From CAVXDY01 sp963721335 (GTDB lineage: Bacteria; Actinomycetota; Thermoleophilia; Miltoncostaeales; Miltoncostaeaceae): a DNA stretch of 64,000 nucleotides. The stretch covers positions 372,001 to 436,000 of the forward strand of contig CAVRIV010000008.1 of the NCBI GenBank assembly GCA_963721335.1, written 5' to 3'. A program made the translations under genes and the position numbers. The notes under the pieces were generated by a model. The model did not search any database. It was not told the DNA's origin and saw only the letters and a program-made list of their open reading frames with translations. This document shows positions 44,944 to 54,838 of this stretch, one piece after another (position 1 is the stretch's first letter; each line of letters begins with the position of its first letter).

Positions 44944-45811
44944 CACGGCGGTCGTCGACCCGGCCGCCTGGCTGGTTGACAAGCCCGCCGGGCCCACATC
45001 GCACGACATCGTGGCCCTCGTGCGCCGCGGGCTGGGCCGCGGGGTGAAGGTCGGTCACTGCGGCACGCTCGACCCCTTCGCCACCGGTCTGCTGGTCGTG
45101 GTCGTCGGCCGGGCGACGCGCCTCGCGCCGTATCTGTCCTCGCTGGAGAAGACCTACCTCGCCGCGGTGCGCACCGGCTTCACGTCGGTCACCGGCGACC
45201 CCGAGGGACCGATCACGGAGTCCGGGCGCCCGGCCACGGCCGCCGAGGTCGAGGAGGTGCTGCCGGGATTCCTCGGGATCCAGGCGCAACGGGTGCCCGC
45301 CTACGCGGCCGTGAAGGTCGACGGGGAGCGCCTGCATCGCCGGGCGCGCCGCGGCGAGGCGGTGGAGGCGCCGGAGCGAACGATCACGATCACCGACCTG
45401 CGCCTGGTGCGCGATCTCGGCGAGGGCATGGTGGAGGTCGAGGTCCGCTGCGGGGCGGGCACGTACGTGCGGCAGCTCGCCGGTGACATCGGAGAGCGCC
45501 TGGGCACGGGCGCCTACTGCGCCGCCCTCCGCCGCACGGCCGTGGGGCGGCTCTCCGTGGACGATGCGGTGCCCCCGGACGCGGTGGCCCCCACCGGCGG
45601 CCTGAGCCCGCTCACGGCCCTCGGCCACCTGCCCAGGCGCGACCTCTCGCCGTCCGAGGTCCCGGCCGTGGCGAACGGCCGGCCCGTGCCGGGCGAGGGG
45701 GAGCCCGACACTCCGGTCGCCCTGGCCGCCGAGGGCCGGCTGGTCGCCGTCGCCCGTGCCGACGGCGCCGGGGAGCTGCGGCCGGTGGTGGTGCTGGAGG
45801 ACCCCCGTTGA
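44936..45811 (+). CDS. truB: tRNA pseudouridine-55 synthase
   Basis: Makes pseudouridine at position 55 of tRNA. 291 residues. WLVDKPAGPTSHDIVALVRR, the catalytic aspartate in GHCGTLDPFATGLLVV, KTYLAAVRTGFTSVTGD, QRVPAYAAVKVDGERLHRRA and CGAGTYVRQLAGDIGERLG. C-terminal extension is a PUA-like domain (VPAVANGRPVPGEGEP). The stop overlaps the TTG start of ribF. Confidence 0.95.
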   Translation: MTDTAVVDPAAWLVDKPAGPTSHDIVALVRRGLGRGVKVGHCGTLDPFATGLLVVVVGRATRLAPYLSSLEKTYLAAVRTGFTSVTGDPEGPITESGRPATAAEVEEVLPGFLGIQAQRVPAYAAVKVDGERLHRRARRGEAVEAPERTITITDLRLVRDLGEGMVEVEVRCGAGTYVRQLAGDIGERLGTGAYCAALRRTAVGRLSVDDAVPPDAVAPTGGLSPLTALGHLPRRDLSPSEVPAVANGRPVPGEGEPDTPVALAAEGRLVAVARADGAGELRPVVVLEDPR

Positions 45812-46770
45812 GGCGCTACCACTCCCTCGGCGACCTTCCCCTGGGGGGGCCGCGGCGCGTCGTCGCGATCGGCACCTTCGACGGGGTGCACGTCGGCCAC
45901 CAGGTCGTGATCCGGCGGGCCATCGAGATCGCCCGCGAGCTGGACGTCACCGCCATGGCGCTCACCTTCGAGCCGCAGCCGATCGCCGTCCTCCGCCCGG
46001 AGCTGCGTCCCGCGGTGCTGACGCACCTCACCCTCAAGACGCAGCTCATCGAGCGGCTCGGGGTGGACGAGCTGCTGGTGGTCCCGTTCACCAGGGCCTT
46101 CGCGCGGATCCGCGCCGAGCGCTTCGCCGAGATGCTCGTCTCCCCCCCCGTGGGCGCCGAGGCCGTGGTGGTGGGAGAGAACTTCCGGTTCGGCCACGGC
46201 GGCGCGGGCACCGTGGAGATGCTCAAGCAGTTCGGCCGCTCCCGAGGCCTGCGGGTGGAGTCGCCCACGACCGTCGTGGGAGAGGACGGCAAGCCGATCT
46301 CATCCACGCGCATCCGCCGGCTCGTGGCGACGGGGCAGGTGCGCGAGGTGATCCCGCTGCTCGGCCGGCCGCACCTCCTCGAGGGCACCGTCGTCCACGG
46401 CGAGGGCCGCGGCCGCGGCATGGGCATTCCGACGGCCAACCTGGAGGTCCCCGGCGACGCCGCGGTCCCGAGCCGCGGGGTCTACGCCTGCCGCGCGCTC
46501 ACCTCCGCGGGGCGCAGCGCGGCGGCGGTCAACATCGGGGTCGCCCCGACCTTCACCGCGAGCGCGCCGAGCGCGACGCTGCGGCTCGAGGCATTCCTCC
46601 TCGACCACGACGGCAGCGACCTCTACGGCCAGACGATGCGGATCGAGTTCCTGGAGCGTCTGCGCGACGAGCGCCGCTTCGAGTCGCCCGACGCCCTGGT
46701 GGCGCAGATCACCGAGGACATCGCGCGCACGCGGGAGGTCGCCGCCGCCCCCGGCGAGAGCCTGCCCTAG
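45808..46770 (+). CDS. ribF: bifunctional riboflavin kinase / FAD synthetase
   Basis: Converts riboflavin to FMN and FAD. 320 residues. N-terminal nucleotidyltransferase: VVAIGTFDGVHVGHQVVIRR, ALTFEPQPIAVLRPE, VVGENFRFGHGGAGT and ISSTRIRRLVATGQV; C-terminal kinase: GRGRGMGIPTANLEVP and SRGVYACRALT, AVNIGVAPTF. It starts at TTG 45808. Last gene of the operon; converges with an MFS gene. Confidence 0.95.
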   Translation: MRRYHSLGDLPLGGPRRVVAIGTFDGVHVGHQVVIRRAIEIARELDVTAMALTFEPQPIAVLRPELRPAVLTHLTLKTQLIERLGVDELLVVPFTRAFARIRAERFAEMLVSPPVGAEAVVVGENFRFGHGGAGTVEMLKQFGRSRGLRVESPTTVVGEDGKPISSTRIRRLVATGQVREVIPLLGRPHLLEGTVVHGEGRGRGMGIPTANLEVPGDAAVPSRGVYACRALTSAGRSAAAVNIGVAPTFTASAPSATLRLEAFLLDHDGSDLYGQTMRIEFLERLRDERRFESPDALVAQITEDIARTREVAAAPGESLP

Positions 46771-46780
46771 CGGCCGATGA

Positions 46781-48070
46781 TCAGGCGCCCATGCCCACGG
46801 AGACCGGGCCGGTCTCGCGGTCGGCCACGAGGTCGCGGCGCGCGGTCTCCGGAAGGCCCCTCAGCGCCAGGACGGCGGTCGTGAGGCAGCCGCCCAGGAT
46901 CAGCAGGAGGAGGTAGGGGCTGACCACGGCGGAGAGCCCCCCGAGGACCGCGAGGCCCACCGAGCCCGCGGCCACCTGGCAGGTGAGGACGAAGGCGCAC
47001 AGCGAGGCGCGCACCTCGGTGGGGAAGAGCTCGGCCATGTAGGCCACCGAGGCGGCGACGAAGCAGGAGCCCGCGGCGGCGAGCAGGAAGAAGCCGGGCG
47101 GGAAGAGGGCGGGGACCTCCGTGAACACCAGCACGGTGCCGGCCGCGCCGAGCACGATCGAGAGGGCGATCATCGGACGACGGCCGACGAGGTCGCCGAT
47201 CCGGCCGCCGAGCCAGTACCCGAGCACTCCGAAGACCGCCGAGGCGAGGATCAGCGTCGTGAAGAGGCCGCTCCAGCCGTAGTCCGTCTGGGCCAGCTCG
47301 GAGGCGTAGAAGAAGCCGCTGGTCTGCACGAAGCCGAAGGCGGCGACGATGGCGATGACCTGCCACAGGCGCCGGCGGTGCTGCGGATCCACCCGGGGCC
47401 AGAGGGTGGTCTGCAGCCGGTTCTCGGCCCGGGCGGTCGTGAAGGCGCGCGTCTCGGGCAGCTTCCGGCGCAGGTACGCGGCGACGGCGAGCGGGACCAG
47501 CGCCACGACGTAGAAGAGCCGCCAGTCGAGCGGGGTGAGGGGCACCAGGAGCAGCAGCCCGGCCACCGCGCCGTATCCGAGCCCGGAGATGATCCCGAGC
47601 GCCGACAGCCCCGTGCCGCGGCGATCCGGCCTGAGCTCCTCCGCGACGACGAGGTTGGCGAGCGCGGACTCGGTGGCGAGGAAGACGCGCGCGATCATCT
47701 GCAGGGCCACGAAGGCGACGAAGCCCCAGGCGAGGGCCGTCGCCCCGGTGGCGAGGGTGAACAGCGCCAGCGACAGGATGAGCAGCGACCGCCGCCCCCA
47801 GCGGTCGGCCAGCCGCAGCAGCGGCACGCTCCCGAAGGTGGCGAGGCGGATCAGCGCGACGCCGATCGCGAAGGCCGCGATCGGGACCCCCAGCCCTCCG
47901 GCGATGACGGGCGCCGCCAGGGTCAGCAGGGCCACGTCGTAGACCTCGAAGAAGCCGGCCATGGAGAGCGGGCCCAGAACCGACCACTCGCGCCTGTTGA
48001 AGTCCACCAGGGACCAGATGACCCGCACCCTCTCCTCGACGTCGCCGATCCGATCGGCAGACGTCCGCAT
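46781..48070 (-). CDS. MFS transporter, sugar/metabolite transporter type
   Basis: 429-residue major facilitator with 12 predicted helices. Signature loop after helix 2: LLRLADRWGRRSLLILSLAL (D-x-x-GRR), repeated after helix 8 as GGRIGDLVGRRPMIALSIVL, plus PETRAF at the domain boundary and AELFPTEVRASL near helix 10, features of the sugar-porter-like group. N-terminal 30 residues are cytosolic. Substrate unknown. It is divergent from rpsO, with 234 bases between them. Confidence 0.9.
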   Translation of the reverse strand: MRTSADRIGDVEERVRVIWSLVDFNRREWSVLGPLSMAGFFEVYDVALLTLAAPVIAGGLGVPIAAFAIGVALIRLATFGSVPLLRLADRWGRRSLLILSLALFTLATGATALAWGFVAFVALQMIARVFLATESALANLVVAEELRPDRRGTGLSALGIISGLGYGAVAGLLLLVPLTPLDWRLFYVVALVPLAVAAYLRRKLPETRAFTTARAENRLQTTLWPRVDPQHRRRLWQVIAIVAAFGFVQTSGFFYASELAQTDYGWSGLFTTLILASAVFGVLGYWLGGRIGDLVGRRPMIALSIVLGAAGTVLVFTEVPALFPPGFFLLAAAGSCFVAASVAYMAELFPTEVRASLCAFVLTCQVAAGSVGLAVLGGLSAVVSPYLLLLILGGCLTTAVLALRGLPETARRDLVADRETGPVSVGMGA

Positions 48071-48304
48071 CGACTTGAGGGGCCGGCGCGGCGGTGACGG
48101 CTCCAGGATAGCGCCCTCTCCCTCGGAGACCGGGTCCGGGCGGCCGGAGTCGCGTCCCTCGTGGAACGAGAACGGCGTTTCCGGCGCTCTTTGCTATGGT
48201 CGGCGGGCGCCGTTGGACGAGGCTCTCCGAGCATCTGAGCCCCCGGCGCGATCAGAGACGACCCGGTGCGGCTACGGCTGCGCCGCGGCTGAGCGAGGAG
48301 CATC
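48071..48304 (+). promoter_or_regulatory. rpsO upstream leader
   Basis: A promoter-like TGCTATGGT (-10 at 48195-48200) without a clear -35 lies about 100 bases before rpsO. The 100-base leader is GC-rich and can fold (GCGGCTACGGCTGCGCCGC). S15 autoregulates its mRNA in several bacteria through such leaders; here that is inference only. Confidence 0.35.
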
Positions 48305-48571
48305 ATGCTGACGAAGGACGCCAAGGCGGGGGTCATCGGGACCCACCGTCGCCACGAGTCCGACACGGGCTCGCCCCAGGTACAGGTGGCGATTCTGACG
48401 GAGCGCATCAACGCGCTCACCGAGCACCTGAAGCTGCACGCCAAGGATCACCACTCGCGGCGCGGTCTTCTGCAGATGGTGGGACGTCGCCGGCGACTGC
48501 TGAACTACCTGCAGCGCAGCGACCTCGACGCGTACCGCGAGCTCACGAAAACGCTCGGTTTGCGCAGGTAG
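48305..48571 (+). CDS. rpsO: 30S ribosomal protein S15
   Basis: 88-residue rRNA-binding protein of the 30S platform. GTHRRHESDTGSPQVQVAIL, TERINALTEHLKLHAKDHHS, RRGLLQMVGRRRRLLNYLQR and YRELTKTLGLRR are all standard. Ribosome site GAGGAG before ATG. Followed by pnp, the usual pairing. Confidence 0.98.
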   Translation: MLTKDAKAGVIGTHRRHESDTGSPQVQVAILTERINALTEHLKLHAKDHHSRRGLLQMVGRRRRLLNYLQRSDLDAYRELTKTLGLRR

Positions 48572-48677
48572 GCCCGTTCGGGCCGGGTCGCACGAGAAGC
48601 GATCAGAAGGCCGGCGCCGGGTGGCGTCGGCGACGAGGGCCCCGGCCGAGCGGCGCGGGGCGGACAAGGGATGTGAC

Positions 48678-50870
48678 ATGGCAGTAGAGGTTGTGACCGC
48701 GGAGATCGGCGACGCGCCCATCTCGTTCGAGACGGGCAAGCTGGCCAAGCAGGCCAACGGAGCGGTCGTCGTCCGCTCGGGGGACACGGTGGTGCTGGTG
48801 ACGGCGGTGGGTGCGCAGGAGGCGCGCCCGGGGGCGGACTTCTTCCCCCTGACGGTGGACGTCGAGGAGCGCATGTACGCCGCCGGCAAGATCCCCGGCG
48901 GCTTCATCAAGAGGGAGTCGCGTCCGAGCGACCGCGCGACGCTGACGGCCCGCATGACCGACCGGCCGATCCGCCCGCTGTGGCCGAAGGGCTACCGCAA
49001 CGAGACCCAGGTCGTCGCGACCATCCTGTCGGTGGACCAGGTCAACTCGTTCGACATCCTGTGCCTGAACGGCGCCTCGGCGGCGCTGATGATCTCCGAG
49101 CTGCCGTTCTCCGGTCCCGTCGGGGCCGTCCGGATCGGCCTCTCGGGCGACGAGTTCATCATCAACCCGACCCTTCAGGAGTCGGAGGACTCGGAGCTCG
49201 ACCTGATCGTGGCGGGCACCGCGGAGGCCATCTCGATGGTCGAGGCGGGCGCCAAGGAGGTCGACGAGGAGACGATGCTCGAGGCGCTCCAGATCGCCCA
49301 CGAGGAGATCCGGCGCCTCTGCGACGCCCAGCTCGAGCTGGTCAAGGCGGCCGGCAAGCCGAAGTGGGAGGTCACGACCGCCCCGCTGGACGAGAAGCTG
49401 CTGGCCAAGGTCGAGAAGGCCGCCGGCAAGGACCTGGCCGAGGCGACCCGCGAGCAGGCCAAGCTGGTCCGCCGCGACAAGATCGCCGCGGTCCGCTCCG
49501 CCGCCGCCGAGAAGCTGCTCGGCGCCGAGCCCACGCCCGAGGAGTCGGCGGCGTTCTCCATGGCCTTCGACGCCCTGCAGAAGCGGATCATCCGCCAGCG
49601 CATCGCCGTCAACAAGGAGCGCCCCGACGGTCGCGCCTCCGACGAGATCCGGCCCATCACCGCCGAGGCCGGCGTTCTGCCGCGCGTCCACGGCACGGGC
49701 CTGTTCACCCGCGGCGAGACGCAGGTGCTCACGAGCCTCGCGCTCGGCACCACCAAGGAGGCGCAGCGCATCGACGGCCTCGGGATCGAGACCACCAAGC
49801 GCTACATCCACCACTACAACTTCCCGCCCTTCAGCGTCGGCGAGACCGGCTTCATGCGCGGTCCCAAGCGGCGCGACATCGGCCACGGCGCGCTCGCCGA
49901 GCGGGCCCTCCTGCCGATGATCCCGAGCGACGAGGACTTCCCGTACACGCTGCGGCTCGTGTCCGAGACGCTCGAGAGCAACGGGTCGTCGTCGATGGCG
50001 TCGGTCTGCGGCTCGACGCTCGCCCTCCTGGACGCCGGCGTGAACATCACGCGCTCGGTGGCCGGGATCGCGATGGGCCTCATCAAGGAGGGCGACGACT
50101 ACGTCGTCCTCTCCGACATCCAGGGCGACGAGGACCACCTCGGCGACATGGACTTCAAGGTGGCCGGCACGTCCGAGGGCATCACCGCCCTGCAGATGGA
50201 CATCAAGATCACCGGCGTCACCTTCGAGATCCTGCGCGACGCGCTGGCCCAGGCGAAGGCCGGCCGCCAGCACATCCTCGGGATCATGGCCGAGACCCTC
50301 GACGGCCCGCGCAAGGAGCTGTCGGCGTGGGCTCCGCGCATCACGGCGATCAAGATCGACCCCGAGCGGATCGGCAGCGTGATCGGCAAGGGCGGCGAGA
50401 CCATTCGCGGCCTCGAGGCCGAGTACGAGGTCGAGATCTCGATCGAGGACGACGGCACGGTCAAGGTCTACGGCGTGGACGGCGCGAAGGCCGACGCGGC
50501 CGTCGAGCAGATCCGCGCCATGACCAAGGACGTCGAGGTGGGCGACACCTACATGGGCGCGAAGGTCGTGAAGACGACCACGTTCGGCGCGTTCGTGGAG
50601 CTCACCAAGGGCGTCGACGGCCTGTTGCACATCTCCAACCTCGGCCGCGGCCGCGTGGACAAGGTGGAGGACGTCGTCAACCGCGGCGACACCGTGGACG
50701 TCACGGTGGTCGAGGTGGACCGCGCCCGCGGCCGCATCGGCCTGCGCATCGTCGGCATGGAGGACGTCGACGGCGGCGGCGGGGGCGACTCCGGCAACGG
50801 CGCCGCGGTCGACGAGGACGGGGACGGCCCGCCGCGCCGGCGGCGCCGGCGGCTGACCGCGGCCGAGTAG
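48678..50870 (+). CDS. pnp: polynucleotide phosphorylase
   Basis: 3'-5' exoribonuclease using phosphate, part of RNA turnover. 730 residues: two RNase PH domains (RSGDTVVLVTAVGAQEARPG; FFPLTVDVEERMYAAGKIPG; the second with GTGLFTRGETQVLTSLALGT), KH domain (IGSVIGKGGETIRGLEAEYE) and S1 domain (TTTFGAFVELTKGVDGLLHI), then an acidic and basic tail. ATG 48678 is chosen; it follows AAGGGATG and starts the family N-terminus. Confidence 0.97.
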   Translation: MAVEVVTAEIGDAPISFETGKLAKQANGAVVVRSGDTVVLVTAVGAQEARPGADFFPLTVDVEERMYAAGKIPGGFIKRESRPSDRATLTARMTDRPIRPLWPKGYRNETQVVATILSVDQVNSFDILCLNGASAALMISELPFSGPVGAVRIGLSGDEFIINPTLQESEDSELDLIVAGTAEAISMVEAGAKEVDEETMLEALQIAHEEIRRLCDAQLELVKAAGKPKWEVTTAPLDEKLLAKVEKAAGKDLAEATREQAKLVRRDKIAAVRSAAAEKLLGAEPTPEESAAFSMAFDALQKRIIRQRIAVNKERPDGRASDEIRPITAEAGVLPRVHGTGLFTRGETQVLTSLALGTTKEAQRIDGLGIETTKRYIHHYNFPPFSVGETGFMRGPKRRDIGHGALAERALLPMIPSDEDFPYTLRLVSETLESNGSSSMASVCGSTLALLDAGVNITRSVAGIAMGLIKEGDDYVVLSDIQGDEDHLGDMDFKVAGTSEGITALQMDIKITGVTFEILRDALAQAKAGRQHILGIMAETLDGPRKELSAWAPRITAIKIDPERIGSVIGKGGETIRGLEAEYEVEISIEDDGTVKVYGVDGAKADAAVEQIRAMTKDVEVGDTYMGAKVVKTTTFGAFVELTKGVDGLLHISNLGRGRVDKVEDVVNRGDTVDVTVVEVDRARGRIGLRIVGMEDVDGGGGGDSGNGAAVDEDGDGPPRRRRRRLTAAE

Positions 50871-50878
50871 GCGGCGGG

Positions 50879-52157
50879 ATGAACGCGCCGACCATCGGCG
50901 TGACGTCGGGAGGGCTCCGGGTGGTCTCGGAGCCCATCCCCGGCGTGCGATCCGTGGCGATCGGCGTCTGGATCGGCGTCGGATCGCGCTTCGAGACCCC
51001 GCCCGAGGCGGGGATCTCGCACTTCCTCGAGCACATGCTGTTCAAGGGCACGCCGAGCTACTCGCCCGAGGAGATCGCACAGGCCTTCGACAGCCTCGGC
51101 GGCGAGGTCAACGCCGCCACGGGCAAGGACTACACGGTGCTGTACCTGCCGGGTGCTCGACGAGCTGCTCGACCAGGCGATGCCCATCCTCACCGACATG
51201 CTCCAGCGGCCGACCTTCCTCGACCTCGACCAGGAGCGCGAGGTGGTGCTGGAGGAGATCGCCATGTACGAGGACGATCCGCAGGACCAGATCCACGACC
51301 TGGCCAGCCGAGCGGTCTTCCCCGAGCAGGCTCTGGGGCGGCCCGTCATCGGCACGGCCGAGGTCATCGGCAGCGTGCCCGCCGACGGGGTGCGCGCCTA
51401 CCACGCCCACCACTACACGGCTCCCAACATGGTCGTGGCCGCGGCCGGCAACGTCCCGCACGAGCGCGTCATGGAGCTGGCGGAGCAGCTGCTCGGGGGC
51501 CTGTCGTCCGCCTCAGGCCTCGGCCCCTTCGAGGCCGCCCGCCCCGGGCCGCCCACCCTGCTGGTGAAGGAGAAGCCCACCGAGCAGTACCACCTGTGCC
51601 TCGGGGGGCCCGGGCTGTCGCGGAACGATCCCCGCCGCCACGCGCAGTCGGTGCTCGACACGGTGCTCGGCGGCTCGATGAGCAGCCGGCTCTTCCAGGA
51701 GGTGCGCGAGAAGCGCGGCCTCGCCTACTCGGTGGGCTCCTACACCGTGGGGTACGCGGACACGGGCCAGGTGGGCATCTACCTGGGCACGCGCGAGGAC
51801 AACCTCGCCACGGCCTGCGAGGTCATCGGCGCGGAGCTGCGCCGGATCGGCGAGGCGCCGATCCCCGCGGTGGAGCTCCGGCGGGCCAAGGACCACCTGA
51901 AGGGGCGCCTCGTGCTCAGCATGGAGAGCACCGGCACGCGCATGAACCGGATCGGGCGGGCCGTGCTGACGGGCACGGAGCTGCTCACGATGGACGAGGT
52001 GGTGGAGAGGGTCGAGGCGGTGACCGTCGAGGACGTGCAGGCGCTCGCCCGCGAGTACTGGCGGCCCGAGGCGATGTCGGCCGCGTCCATCGGCCCGAGC
52101 GGCGACCTCATCCGCGAGGCCGTGGCCCACATCTCCCCGGAGCTCCAGGCCGCCTGA
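50879..52157 (+). CDS. M16 family zinc peptidase, frame broken
   Basis: Pitrilysin/processing-peptidase-like protein of about 426 residues, commonly downstream of pnp. Zinc motif HFLEH in EAGISHFLEHMLFKGTPSYS (HxxEH), second ligand glutamate in the LEEIAMYEDDPQDQIHDL region, and C-terminal domain with REKRGLAYSVGSYTVGYADT. The frame breaks near 51150: removing one C from CTGCCGGGTGCTC gives YLRVLDELLDQAM. The span is 3x426+1. Confidence 0.9.
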
Positions 52158-52275
52158 GCCTCGGGCCGAAGGGTTCCGGCGATCCCGGCCGGCCCCGGAC
52201 GGCCTGGCGGTTAAGCGCCGGACAACCCGGCGCCGCGCGATACCGCCGGGGCCCGCGCTCGGGTACCACTCCAGT

Positions 52276-53712
52276 GTGAGCAACCGCATCGTCACCGACG
52301 AGTACCCGACCGCCGATCTCTCGACGGCCGTCCTGGACCCGCCCGCCGACCCGGGCGAGCGGCGCCGGCCGTTCCGGACCGCCCTCATGGCCCTGGCCGT
52401 GGGCGTCGCGTTCGCCGACTCCTCGATCGTCGTGCTGGCCCTGCCGGACCTCCTCGGCGACTTCGGGACGTCCATCGAGTCGGTCTCGTGGGTGATCACG
52501 GCCTACAACCTCGCGGTCGCCGTGGTGGCCCTCGGGCTCATCCGGGCGGTCCGCCGCCTCGACGCCGTGCGGCTCACCCGGGTCGGGCTCGTCGTGTTCG
52601 CTCTCGCGTCGCTGGCCTGCGCGGCGGCCGACGGCCTGCCGATGATGGTCACCGCCCGGACGGCGCAGGGGATCGGGGCCGCGCTGCTCCTGGCGGGCTC
52701 CGTGCCGCTGCTGGCGGCCCTGGCGGGAGGGCGCAGGCGCGGGGTCGCGGTCTGGGGCGCCGCGGCGGTGGTGGGCGCCGCGGTGGGGCCGGCGCTCGGC
52801 GGAGCGCTCACCCAGGTCTTCGACTGGCCCTCGATCTTCATCGCGCAGGTCCCGCTGGCGCTCGCGGCGCTGGCGGCGACGATCGCGGTGCGCCTGCCGT
52901 CGCCCGCGCCCACCACCGTGCCGCCCGACCCCCACCGGCGCGCCCGGCGGGCGTCCGGCGCCGCGCTCGCCCTGCTGTCGGCCGCCCTGGTGGGCGCCCT
53001 GTTCCTCTCCGTGGTCCTGATCATCAACGGATGGGGGCACCCGCCCCTGCTTGCCGCCGGCCTCGTGAGCCTCCTGCCCCTGGGCGCTCTGGCGGCCGCG
53101 CCGGTGGCGAGGCGCAGCGCTCCTCGCGTCGCGGTCGCGGGCGGCACGCTGCTGCTGGCGGCCGGACTGGTGGCGATGGCGCTGCTCCCCGAGCCGAGCC
53201 TGGTCCTGATCAGCGCGGCGCTCGCCCTGTGCGGCCTGGGCATCGGTCTGAGCATGCCCGCCCTCACCGAGGCCTCCCTGCGCGGCCCGAGCCACGCCTC
53301 CAGCGGCACCTGGTCCGTCGGGGCGCGGCACGCCGGGCTGGTCGTGGGGCTGGTGCTGCTGGCGCCGGTCCTGGCGGGCAGCCTGATGCAGGTGAGGGAC
53401 CGGGCCGAGCTCGCGGGCGCGGCGGCGCTCATCGACGCGCCGCTGTCGATCGAGGAGAAGGTGGATGTGGGGACCGCCCTCGACCGGGCGATCGCGACCG
53501 CCCCGGCGGGGGAGATCCCCGACCTGCGGGAGGCCGTCGCGACGGGCGGCGACCCGGACGACCCGGCCCGGGTCGCCCTCCTCGACGATCTGGAGGCGCT
53601 GATCGCCGCGACCATCACGCGCGGGTTCCGCGCGGCCTTCGCGCTCTGCGCCGCGTTGGCCGTGCTGGCCCTTCTGCCCCTGGCCGCCCTCCGCCGGAGC
53701 GATCTCGGATGA
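52276..53712 (+). CDS. MFS transporter, EmrB/QacA-like
   Basis: 478-residue multidrug-type facilitator, probably 14 helices. FADSSIVVLALPDLLGDFGT, then SVSWVITAYNLAVAVVALGL is the family start; ARTAQGIGAALLLAGSVPLL is motif-C-like; the last extracytoplasmic loop (residues 370-440) is large and acidic (IDAPLSIEEKVDVGTALDRA). GTG start. The stop overlaps the next gene (ATGA), so the membrane-anchored protein downstream may be a partner. Confidence 0.88.
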   Translation: MSNRIVTDEYPTADLSTAVLDPPADPGERRRPFRTALMALAVGVAFADSSIVVLALPDLLGDFGTSIESVSWVITAYNLAVAVVALGLIRAVRRLDAVRLTRVGLVVFALASLACAAADGLPMMVTARTAQGIGAALLLAGSVPLLAALAGGRRRGVAVWGAAAVVGAAVGPALGGALTQVFDWPSIFIAQVPLALAALAATIAVRLPSPAPTTVPPDPHRRARRASGAALALLSAALVGALFLSVVLIINGWGHPPLLAAGLVSLLPLGALAAAPVARRSAPRVAVAGGTLLLAAGLVAMALLPEPSLVLISAALALCGLGIGLSMPALTEASLRGPSHASSGTWSVGARHAGLVVGLVLLAPVLAGSLMQVRDRAELAGAAALIDAPLSIEEKVDVGTALDRAIATAPAGEIPDLREAVATGGDPDDPARVALLDDLEALIAATITRGFRAAFALCAALAVLALLPLAALRRSDLG

Positions 53713-54161
53713 GGGCCCTGCGCGCGGGACACCTCGTGATCCTGGCCGCGCTGGCGGCGGCGGCGCTGCTGATCGGCGTCGAGCTGCAGCGCGGCGCGCT
53801 CGCCGATGGACGCCTCGCGGTGGCGGACCCCTGCAGCCGGGAGGCTCCGGCCGTACAGGACGGGGTCGATGCCCAGGCGCAGAGGATCGGGCTCGCGGCC
53901 GTGGACAAGGCCGCCTGCGCTCTGGGGCGGAGCCGGGAGGAGCTCCTGGTGTCGGTGGCGGGGACGCTGGAGGACGGCCAGGACCTCCCCGACGACGTCG
54001 AGGGCGCGCTCCGGGACGGCCTTCAGGAGGCGATCGACGCCGAGGAGGACGCCGGCCGGCTCAACACGGTCGCCGCCTGGGTGCTCAGCCAGACGGCGGG
54101 GCACGCCCCCGTGGACTGGATCATGAAGGCGGTCGAGGAGATCGGTCCCCGCGTGATCTGA
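53709..54161 (+). CDS. hypothetical membrane-anchored protein coupled to the MFS gene
   Basis: 150-residue protein with an N-terminal helix or signal anchor (LVILAALAAAALLIGVEL) and an extracytoplasmic helical domain (QAQRIGLAAVDKAACALGRS, LLVSVAGTLEDG, GALRDGLQEAIDAEEDAGRL) with two cysteines. Family not recognised. Start overlaps the transporter stop, so it is probably an accessory of that transporter. Confidence 0.72.
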   Translation: MRALRAGHLVILAALAAAALLIGVELQRGALADGRLAVADPCSREAPAVQDGVDAQAQRIGLAAVDKAACALGRSREELLVSVAGTLEDGQDLPDDVEGALRDGLQEAIDAEEDAGRLNTVAAWVLSQTAGHAPVDWIMKAVEEIGPRVI

Positions 54162-54286
54162 GCGGGATCCAAGTTCACAGAACCACCGCGCCTCCCGGCC
54201 CGCCGGTTTGACGCCTCCCGGCTGGTGGAACGCCCCTTCCAGCGGGAGCCGACACGGCTCGCCAAAAAGGGAATCGGAGGTTCGAG

Positions 54287-54838
54287 ATGGACGCATGGGT
54301 TTGGGTGGTGATCGCCCTCGCGGTGGTCGTCCTGGCGGCGCTCGTCTGGACGTCGTACCGCCGGGCGCGCAGCCGGCGCCTGCAGGAGGGCTTCGGCCCC
54401 GAGTACGACCGCGCCATCGAGGAGCGCGGCGACCGGCGAGAGGCCGAGGCGCATCTGCGCGAGCGGGAGGAGCGCCGCGAGTCTCTCGACATCCGGCCGC
54501 TGGCCCCCGAGTCGCGCGAGCGCTACGCCCAGGAGTGGAGCGACGTGCAGGCCCGCTTCGTCGACGAGCCCGTGAGCGCGGTGGCCGAGGCCGACGGCCT
54601 GGTCACCATCGTGATGCGCGAGCGCGGCTACCCCATGGACGACTTCGAGCGGCAGGCGGAGCTCATCTCCGTCGACCATCCGACGGTCGTCGAGGACTAC
54701 CGCGCGGGGCACTCGGCCTTCGGCGCGCACGACCGCGGCGAGGCGAGCACGGAGGACCTGCGCCAGGCCATGGTCCACTACCGCGCGCTCTTCGAGGAGC
54801 TGCTCGGCAGCGAGCACCACTCGGAGGCGCGGCGATGA
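54287..54838 (+). CDS. hypothetical membrane protein with a shared C-terminal domain
   Basis: 183-residue protein: one N-terminal membrane helix (AWVWVVIALAVVVLAALVW), a charged helical region (EERGDRREAEAHLREREERR) and a C-terminal domain RYAQEWSDVQARFVDEPVSA followed by VAEADGLVTIVMRERGYPMD and LRQAMVHYRALFEELL. The same domain type is known in secreted/membrane proteins of unknown role in actinomycetes. It recurs in the next, overlapping gene. Confidence 0.8.
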   Translation: MDAWVWVVIALAVVVLAALVWTSYRRARSRRLQEGFGPEYDRAIEERGDRREAEAHLREREERRESLDIRPLAPESRERYAQEWSDVQARFVDEPVSAVAEADGLVTIVMRERGYPMDDFERQAELISVDHPTVVEDYRAGHSAFGAHDRGEASTEDLRQAMVHYRALFEELLGSEHHSEARR